Assembly: GCA_037179385.1 (NCBI GenBank)
Contig: CM074195.1
Location: 25,442,087-25,506,086 of the forward strand
Direction of reading: 5' to 3'
Source: Holothuria scabra
Lineage: Eukaryota > Echinodermata > Holothuroidea > Aspidochirotida > Holothuriidae
Length of the DNA: 64,000 nt
Part shown: positions 57,093 to 64,000 of the stretch, piece by piece
Layout of the letters: each line of letters begins with the position of its first letter
How positions within the stretch are numbered: position 1 is the first letter of the stretch
Translations under genes and position numbers: made by a program
The notes under the pieces: generated by a model
What the model was told of the DNA's origin: nothing
The model's database searches: none
Seen by the model: the letters and a program-made list of their open reading frames with translations, nothing else

Positions 57093-59246
57093 TTTCTATC
57101 CCTCTCTTTCACATTCTAGTATAAAGGCGTCATTTTATTTTGTGTGTTAATGTCAGGTCTCGATTTAAGATTCTAATATTATAATGGGCTACTTTGTGAA
57201 GATAAAGATTAAACCGTTAGAGCCTAATAGCAAGGAAATCTTACACGGGGAAAAAGTTATGGAAATTAATCACCGTAATTAAGGTGTACATTTTTGGTAT
57301 CTGGAAATCAAGATAATTGCACGAAGAAACATTACTTACATTTTACATCCTGTGACCGCTCTGAAATAGCCATTTATTAAGTACATTGCAAGAAATATTC
57401 AAGACAAAAGGTCTGCTCGGCTCTCTAGATACCGAATTCATACTAAATAAAAGAAGACTAAACCTAGCCTTATTAGATGCAATTTTCTGACTTCAAGTCG
57501 AGTCGTCACGTTAGTACAGAAATAGGCATTTTCATGGGATTATCGTGCAGTGTCAGAAAACACCAAACAATTGCCACTGCCAATTGTTGCGGAAGCTATT
57601 TTGGTACCTTTATAAACTCTTTTTATTGTGTATGTTGACAAATATCCCCGACAACAAGAGGTCTATTTGCGCTTCAATTATTGTTGTGCCTTTTGCAACA
57701 TCTGTCATTGACAGGGAGGGTTAATTTAATGTCATTCTGTGTATTTTGTTAGCTTATAAATCAGGCTTGGTGTGGAAGCAATGAACTTAGCACAGCGACA
57801 GCATTCAATAGTGCGTATAAAGCATGAAGATACGTCTCGGCAAAAACCTATCCCTCTATTACAGAAGATGACCCTTTTCATCAGAATAAAAGTGCAGATA
57901 ACTGGTGGCTGTTTGGGAATTTTGTTATCTGGGCCTCTAAACAACGCTATTAAATTCTTTTGCCGAAAACGGTGCAAGAGTTAAGTATGTTAAAAACCTA
58001 AAAAGGGCGCCGGCAGACGATTTTAGTCCGTCGGGGGGTCCCTTGGGGGGGGACCACCCCCCTCCTGACCATATGGCAGCTCAAATCCCAAACGTACTAT
58101 AGACTTGTGTACTAACGGTAGTAGAATACGTTGTTCAACCTCGTGAAGAACGATCAGTAAAACTGAACAAGATTATACGCAATAACAGACCATACTGCTT
58201 CCACTTTTCGAGGACCTCAGAGATTGGGCCGGGGGTGATAAAGAGGCTTTAGCGTGTCCAGTATCTTTTTCATCGACAACATTCCCCTAAAATTATAAGT
58301 AGGCCTATATTGTGCATTAGACTGATGGAAAATCTGCAAGTAAACCACCCACTTCAATATTCTCAACTTCTTGAAGCGCACCTTACAAATATTGGGGGCT
58401 AAACATGCCTTTAGCCCCTCCACTTTTTTCATGGGGGGGGGATAAGCCCTCAAAGCCTCCCCCCCCCGGCTCCGCCGCCACGGGGGGGGGGGGGACTAGA
58501 GCATATCGGGCTTACGTATTTTATCGTATGAATGAAGGCTTAGTTCGCGACAAAATTGTATCTAAGACGGTTCTGCCGACGGGAGGCTTCCCCGACGACG
58601 GCAGGGGGCATGTCCCGACTCCGCTGGCGCCACCCTTGGCTCCTGGAAAATTGATAGGTGCAACATTTCTTCTAGGTCATCTCGATTTGGCGCCCCTAGA
58701 GGAGTCGGAAACTTGCCCTCTCTTTCCCCGAGCTACGCCCGGCCACTGCGTAATGCCCAAAATGTCACGCAGCCTCTCTTGCCCAATGCCATGAATAATG
58801 TTACTGTACACCCACTGTTATGAGGAAAGGAATGTACTGTAGGTGCAGGGGAAGTCCCGTCAAAGTAGGTCAGTGAGGTCCTAAATCATTTGAAGATTGG
58901 TACTACATGAAAGAGAAAAAGAAATAGTGAAATATACAGGAGGAGCGCGTTTTACAGGTTCAGTGAAGTGTTTTTATCGTGACATTTTGACATTTTCACT
59001 AACATGTAACGTTAGCTGTTTATATCTAATAAGAAATATTGTAGTAACTAGTTCAGCGAAAAAGTGGTAGCGTTGTGCATGATCAAGCATGGGCTAGGAC
59101 CGTGTAATTTACAATGCTTAACAGCAGGGCCTACTACAGTGTGGAGTAAAACGAACTGAATGTACAGTAGCATAGAGTCCTGTTCAAGGACTAGGCCTAG
59201 TTGTGCAGTGCTGAGTGTACATCAGATCAACATGGTCCATTTCTTG
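57093..59246. other. No confirmed gene
   Basis: Includes G/C-runs near 58035-58065 and 58430-58490 next to transposon-end-like strings. A 67-codon plus frame (ATG at 57781, end 57984) follows a TTATAAATCAG acceptor-like string, but it is matched by an equally long frame on the other strand and is not called. Confidence 0.4.
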
Positions 59247-59254
59247 CATCCAAC
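59247..59254. repeat. Left 8-bp target-site duplication
   Basis: CATCCAAC, identical to 60123-60130. Confidence 0.9.
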
Positions 59255-60122
59255 CACAGGTCGTCCTAGCGTTATATTGTATATATAGCATATATATATA
59301 AATTAAAAAGGAAAAGGTTGGTCACATCGCCTAACACCAATGCAGTGCTTCGCACAAAACTATTCATGATTCCTCACCTTCCACTAGATTTTACCCCTTC
59401 AAATCTCTCGAAAACATTCCTTCATCTTTCTTTGATAAAACAAAACAAACGTTGAGAAAAAACTGACATCTAATGCAAGAAATCTTGTAATCTGATTCTT
59501 CGTTAACCACAATCTAGATCACTCTTCTCCAATTCCTGACATCACATTACGTAATGGGAATTGCCCTGTAGGAATCCGGTACTCCCTGTTATCCCAGTGC
59601 ATGTAAATGCTGAGAACTCCTGTTGTATGCATGCTGTACGTAAAGACCGCATGTAGGCCCACACAAGTTTTTTTTTCGTAGCACAGCTTGGGGAATTGTA
59701 TGCTCGTGTTTTCCATTTCTTGTTCAGGTCCCCCGAGCAGAAAAAAATTACAGTCTGGTTGTTGACAGATTTGAAAGCAGTTCGAACTATCCAATGGGAG
59801 AACGGGATTCATAGAGGGCAATTCCCATTACCTTATGTGACGTCAGGAATTGGAGAAGAGTGATCTAGATTGTGGTTAACGAAGAATCAGATGAGAAGAT
59901 TTCTTGCATTAGATGTCAGTTTTTTCTCAACGTTTGTTTTGTTTTATCAAAGAAAGATGAAGGAATGTTTTCGAGAGATTTGAAGGGGTAAAATCTAGTG
60001 GAAGGTAAGGAATCATGAATAGTTTTGTGCGAAGCACTGCATTGGTGTTAGGCGATGTGACCAACCTTTTCCTTTTTATATATATATAGTATGTATACTA
60101 TATAACGCTAGGACGACCTGTG
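59255..60122. mobile_element. 868-bp foldback DNA transposon
   Basis: CACAGGTCGTCCTAGCG at the left is the exact complement of CGCTAGGACGACCTGTG at the right. The arms continue for about 335 bp each (59255-59590 and 59786-60122) with high identity; AGGAAAAGGTTGGTCACATC, TGATTCCT and GATCACTCTTCTCC are landmarks. They enclose about 195 bp of unrelated loop. The perfect 8-bp duplication CATCCAAC on both sides fixes the ends and suggests hAT or another 8-bp-TSD superfamily. No transposase is encoded; the frames inside are products of the inverted arms. Confidence 0.9.
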
Positions 60123-60130
60123 CATCCAAC
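60123..60130. repeat. Right 8-bp target-site duplication
   Basis: CATCCAAC, identical to 59247-59254. Confidence 0.9.
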
Positions 60131-60182
60131 ATTCCAGTCCTGAAATTCTCGCATAAAGGAGCTTAAATGCCAGAGTATACTT

Positions 60183-60290
60183 AATTCCAGCTCATTATTT
60201 CTTTTACCCATTAGTAAAGATGAACTTATCAATTTTTCGTTAGAGTGTCTAAAGCCCAATAAGGCTGCGGGCTATGATGGTTTTTAGCAC
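60183..60290 (+). mobile_element. LINE reverse-transcriptase fragment
   Basis: One frame reads ISKDELINFSLECLKPNKAA followed by GYDGF and a stop at 60285-60287. The K-P-N-K-x2-G-x-DG motif is the first conserved block of non-LTR reverse transcriptases. Only this short piece remains, broken 74 bp before the LTR. Confidence 0.65.
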
Positions 60291-60363
60291 ATAAAGTGAT
60301 ACCGTACATTTCTGAACCATCTACAAAACACATATATTTTTAACTTGTCTTCAATGTGAGAAT

Positions 60364-60604
60364 TGTAATATATTATCACGTATCTACGGTTTGCATTTTG
60401 TACTGACCTATGACATGCACTTGACCTCATATAATGAGATGCAGAGTTTTAGGTATGCATGTAAACACCTTGCCGATATATGCGTGTGTGTTGTATGTAT
60501 GTGCTATGTAGATAAGTCAGAGGTTAAATATACAGTTATAGTCAAGAACTCAACCGCCATTGTTTACTCTCGTTCCTTGCTAGTCTTTTCGTGACGATAT
60601 TACA
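60364..60604 (+). repeat. 5' LTR of Ty3/gypsy element, 241 bp
   Basis: Begins TGTAATAT and ends ATATTACA, a perfect 8-bp terminal inverted repeat in TG...CA form, three bases before the primer site. A TATA-like AAATATA lies near 60527. The 3' LTR is beyond the window, so the target duplication cannot be checked. Confidence 0.8.
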
Positions 60605-60607
60605 TAT

Positions 60608-60620
60608 TGGCGACGAGGAT
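60608..60620 (+). other. Primer-binding site, tRNA-Ser type
   Basis: TGGCGACGAGGAT is complementary to CCA plus the 3' acceptor end of animal tRNA-Ser(GCT) over 13 bases, from my memory of that tRNA. The position three bases after the LTR is as expected. Confidence 0.7.
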
Positions 60621-60673
60621 TTCGGGATTTGACAGCATAGAAAGAACGTAGAGACCTCACGCTTCGTGACACA

Positions 60674-63600
60674 ATGGCTACTTATTCCATTGGTCAAATC
60701 GGGGAATTCCAGGAAGGAAAGGAAACATTTGAGTGCTATTCCGAGAGACTCGAACAGTACTTCATCGCTAATAACATAGGGGAGGACCGAGTGGTGAGTG
60801 TGTTTCTCACTGTAATCGGGCCTAAGGCCTATGGATTGCTCAAATCGCTTGTATCCCCACGGAAACCGAAAGATATGAATTTAAAGGATTTGCAGGACAC
60901 ACTACAGCGTTATTTTAGGCCACAGCCACTAGCTATAGCGGAACGGTTCAAGTTTCATAAACGTGATCAGAAGGATCAGGAGTCTATCTCAACGTATGTA
61001 GCGGAGTTAAAGCGATTGGCCACTACATGTGAATTTGGTGATTTCCTTACGGAAGCCTTACGTGACAGATTGGTATGCGGCTTGCGGGACACAGTAATTC
61101 AGCGACGTCTGCTAGCGGAAGCTAAACTTACCTTCGATGGCGCCGTGAAAACCGCTGTTGCAATGGAAATGGCATCGAATGAGACTAAGGAACTACATTC
61201 TGCTACGGATGCTAAACCTGCCATGGACGTAAACGTTCTTAAAGGTACAAAAGGGTTACACAGAGGTAACTCTAATTACAGTTCTAATAGTTCTGGCAAT
61301 CGTTCCCGAGGAGATCGGCCAGGCAAACCATGTTATCGTTGTCTAGCAAATCATGACCCCAATGACTGTCAGTTCAAAAATGCCTCCTGCCATTATTGCA
61401 AAAAGACAGGTCATATTGCCAAGGCATGCAGGAAGAAACAAAAAGATCTTGAGAGGAAACAGAAGAAATCAGCAAATAATGCCAGGTTTGTTGATACTGC
61501 TGAAGGGGCACAAAATGAACAGTTTTCAGGTGAGGAACATGCTAATGTTTTTGATATTTTCACAACCACTGAAAAGAAGACCCCAAGCTGGAAAGTGCAA
61601 ATAAATGTAGGGGATCAACCCATAGAATTTGAAATAGATACTGGTGCTTCACTTACCGTAATTCCGGAATCGGTGTACAAAACTAAGTTGGATAAGTTCC
61701 CGCTGGAGAAAACGGATGTCACGTTGCGGACTTATACAAATGAGCTGGTAAAGGTGTCAGGAAAGGTTTTAGTACCTGTTAAGCATAACTCACAGGTGCA
61801 TCACTTAACACTATATGTTGTACTGGGACCGAAACCATCACTCTTAGGTCGTAATTGGTTATCAGTTCTTAGACTGAATTGGTCTAAAATATTCAATGTA
61901 GGCCAACTACAGGGACAGTCATATGAGACTATCACTGCAGCATACCCTGAGGTATTTAATGAAAACATCACAACCGGAGTTAAAGATTTTACAGCTCGTA
62001 TTGATGTTAAGGAAGGTGCAAAACCAGTGTATTTTAAGGCTCGCTCAGTACCTTACGCGCTAAAGGCTCAGGTAGAAACTGAACTAAAAAGGCTGGAAAC
62101 CCTTGGTATCATAACAAAAGTGGACAAAAGTAGTTGGGCATCACCGATTGTCGTAGTTCCAAAGGGGGACGGGACAGTTAGGCTCTGCGGTGATTATAAG
62201 GTGTCAATCAACCAGATGATTGAGGAAAACCCGTACCCACTGCCCACGGCCGAGGACCTTTTTGCTAAGCTGTCAGGTGGAACAGTTTTCAGCAAACTGG
62301 ATTTAACGAATGCGTACTTACAATTACAAGTGGAGGAAGAATCTAAGAAATATTTGACGGTGAATACTCACCTAGGGTTGTACCAATTTAACCGCCTTTC
62401 ATATGGGATCACCTCAGCACCTTTTATCTTTCAGTGCACCATGGAACAGATTCTGCAAGGGATCCCGCATGTTTGTTGTTACTTAGATGACATTCTTATC
62501 TCAGCCCCTACCCAAGCTGAGCATGACCAAACACTTGATCTTGTTCTTAGAAAATTCTCTAAGTATGGTATTAAGATTAAGAAGAGTAAGTGTGAATTCT
62601 CGAAGAGTTCGGTTCAATACCTGGGACACCGGGTTGACAAACAGGGGTTACATCCCATTGCCCACAAAGAGGAAGCCATTGAAAATGCCCCAGCCCCCAA
62701 AGACTTGACAGAGTTAAGGTCATATTTGGGTCTTTTGAACTATTATGGCAAGTTCTTACCGAACCTATCTTCCAGGATTCACCCTCTAAATAATTTACTG
62801 CGTAAAGGAGTCAAATGGGCTTGGACGGCTGAATGCCAGGAAGCCTTTGAGGCAAGTAAGAAAATGTTAGTTGAGAATTCAGTTTTGGTTCATTATGATG
62901 TAGCCAAACCTTTGAGGTTAGCATGCGATGCGTCAGCGTATGGAATAGGCGCTGTAATCTCACACGTTTCCCCGGATGGACAAGAGCATCCGGTAGCATT
63001 TGCATCACGAACGTTGAGCAAATCTGAAAAGAATTATGCTCAGATTGAGCGCGAAGCACTTAGTCTGATCTTTGGAGTGAAAAAGTTCCATAAATACTTA
63101 TATGGGCGTAAGTTTGAATTAGTCACGGATCACAAGCCCCTTACGGCTATTCTGAACCCCAAATCCCCCATCCCGACACTTGCGGCTGCGCGCATGCAGC
63201 GTTGGGCACTTCTACTGTCAGCCTACAATTATGACATTGTATATAGACGTTCAGAGGACCATGCCAATGCTGATGCATTGTCACGATTACCTGTAAACCC
63301 AAAGTATGATGATGATGATCACATGTTCTACTTTTCTTATGTTGATGAACTACCTGTTACTTCTTTTGAAATATGTCAAGCTACTCAGAAAGACCCAGTT
63401 TTGGCTCAAGTATATGGGTTTATAATGAATGGGTGGCCAGGATATGTCAAGGATGATGCTATTGCCCCCTATTTTTCAAGAAGAAATGAGCTTTCAGCAG
63501 ATAAGGGTTGTGTTCTTTGGGGAATGCGAGTAGTCATCCCAGATAAGTATAGGGCACAGATGTTAGAAGAGCTGCATAATCAGCATTTGGGTATGTCACA

Positions 63601-64000
63601 AATGAAATCATTTGCTCGTAGTTTTTTGTGGTGGCCAGGCCTGGATGCCCAGATAGAACAACAGGTGGCAGGGTGTCAAACATGTATGGCTGTGAGTAAT
63701 AAGCCACCTGCTGCCCCACTGCAACCCTGGCCTTGGCCAACACATGTGTGGGAAAGGTTACATATCGATTTTGCAGAGTGGAATCAGCAACATTTTTTGA
63801 TTCTGATTGATAGTTTCTCCAAGTGGGTGGAAGTGTTTTACATGTCTTCTACTACTACTACCAGAACAGTTGAAGTGTTACGTTCTCTGTTTGCTGCTTA
63901 TGGCCTTCCAAAAGAAGTTGTCTCTGACAACGGGCCCCAGTTCTCTTCCAGTGAATTCAAAGCATTTATGGATAACAATGGTATTAAGCACACCCGTGTT
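60674..64000 (+). CDS. Ty3/gypsy gag-pol polyprotein (Mag/SURL-like), partial
   Basis: One uninterrupted frame of 1109 codons from the ATG at 60674 to the window edge, with gag and pol fused and no frameshift. Residues 1-200 are the gag capsid region. Two zinc knuckles follow: Cys220, Cys223, His227, Cys232 (one residue short of the usual spacing) and the standard Cys239, Cys242, His247, Cys252. Protease has DTGAS at 322-326 and LLGRNWL at 390-396. Reverse transcriptase has Asp543 and YLDD at 603-606. RNase H has Asp752, Glu794 and Asp819. Integrase has His968, His971, Cys1001, Cys1004, Asp1032 and Asp1085; its last catalytic Glu, the C-terminal part and the 3' LTR lie outside. All visible catalytic residues are intact, so the copy may be recent and potentially autonomous. 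Clade placement rests on gag style and the serine-type primer site. Confidence 0.93.
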   Translation, partial: MATYSIGQIGEFQEGKETFECYSERLEQYFIANNIGEDRVVSVFLTVIGPKAYGLLKSLVSPRKPKDMNLKDLQDTLQRYFRPQPLAIAERFKFHKRDQKDQESISTYVAELKRLATTCEFGDFLTEALRDRLVCGLRDTVIQRRLLAEAKLTFDGAVKTAVAMEMASNETKELHSATDAKPAMDVNVLKGTKGLHRGNSNYSSNSSGNRSRGDRPGKPCYRCLANHDPNDCQFKNASCHYCKKTGHIAKACRKKQKDLERKQKKSANNARFVDTAEGAQNEQFSGEEHANVFDIFTTTEKKTPSWKVQINVGDQPIEFEIDTGASLTVIPESVYKTKLDKFPLEKTDVTLRTYTNELVKVSGKVLVPVKHNSQVHHLTLYVVLGPKPSLLGRNWLSVLRLNWSKIFNVGQLQGQSYETITAAYPEVFNENITTGVKDFTARIDVKEGAKPVYFKARSVPYALKAQVETELKRLETLGIITKVDKSSWASPIVVVPKGDGTVRLCGDYKVSINQMIEENPYPLPTAEDLFAKLSGGTVFSKLDLTNAYLQLQVEEESKKYLTVNTHLGLYQFNRLSYGITSAPFIFQCTMEQILQGIPHVCCYLDDILISAPTQAEHDQTLDLVLRKFSKYGIKIKKSKCEFSKSSVQYLGHRVDKQGLHPIAHKEEAIENAPAPKDLTELRSYLGLLNYYGKFLPNLSSRIHPLNNLLRKGVKWAWTAECQEAFEASKKMLVENSVLVHYDVAKPLRLACDASAYGIGAVISHVSPDGQEHPVAFASRTLSKSEKNYAQIEREALSLIFGVKKFHKYLYGRKFELVTDHKPLTAILNPKSPIPTLAAARMQRWALLLSAYNYDIVYRRSEDHANADALSRLPVNPKYDDDDHMFYFSYVDELPVTSFEICQATQKDPVLAQVYGFIMNGWPGYVKDDAIAPYFSRRNELSADKGCVLWGMRVVIPDKYRAQMLEELHNQHLGMSQMKSFARSFLWWPGLDAQIEQQVAGCQTCMAVSNKPPAAPLQPWPWPTHVWERLHIDFAEWNQQHFLILIDSFSKWVEVFYMSSTTTTRTVEVLRSLFAAYGLPKEVVSDNGPQFSSSEFKAFMDNNGIKHTRV

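Noticed and set aside
58405..58794. 129-residue Pro/Gly-rich plus frame
   Set aside because: Driven by C and G homopolymers next to transposon-end strings.
59519..59821. 100-residue minus frame
   Set aside because: Spans the loop and arm of the foldback element; no recognisable domain.
61353..61604. Small plus-strand frames inside 60.7-64 kb (also 62487-62708)
   Set aside because: Shadows of the gag-pol frame in another phase.

Overview
The window is animal genomic DNA: AT-rich, mostly non-coding, packed with interspersed repeats, with one 100-N scaffold gap at 7227-7326. No rRNA, tRNA, CRISPR array, operon or bacterial feature was seen. A Mag/SURL-like Ty3/gypsy element, CR1/L2-type and Penelope-like relics, many MITEs and an immunoglobulin-superfamily receptor point to a marine invertebrate. 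A deuterostome, perhaps an echinoderm, is my best guess; that is inference.

Layout. 1-16.6 kb is a repeat mosaic with a few candidate exons on the minus strand: 700-812, 1441-1768, a two-exon model at 2272-2999, and 11880-12249. It also holds a 3'-truncated LINE (8985-9500) and a roughly 145-bp satellite (9580-10620). From about 16.68 to 38.15 kb and again from about 39.05 to 51.46 kb the same block occurs twice in direct orientation, a tandem segmental duplication. Each copy begins with an immunoglobulin-type receptor gene. The second is an intact reading frame (39151-40467); the first (16780-18521) is disrupted by frameshifts and a stop. The two units differ mainly by transposon insertions, so each unit serves as the empty-site control for insertions in the other. 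Three related hAT-like non-autonomous elements, several TTAA-flanked MITEs and a composite 4.6-kb insertion can be delimited this way.

51.5-59.2 kb is again repeat mosaic. 59255-60122 is a complete foldback element with long inverted arms and a perfect 8-bp target duplication. 60364 to the window end is the 5' part of an apparently intact LTR retrotransposon: 241-bp LTR, tRNA-Ser-type primer site and one continuous gag-pol frame with intact protease, RT, RNase H and integrase motifs, cut by the window edge inside integrase.

The most notable biology is the duplicated receptor locus: a secreted-signal, three-Ig-domain, single-pass protein with an NPxY tail. One copy is alive and one decayed, and a perfect ISRE-like motif sits just upstream of the live copy. 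Host-gene calls other than the receptor are tentative because exons were inferred by eye from splice signals and open frames.
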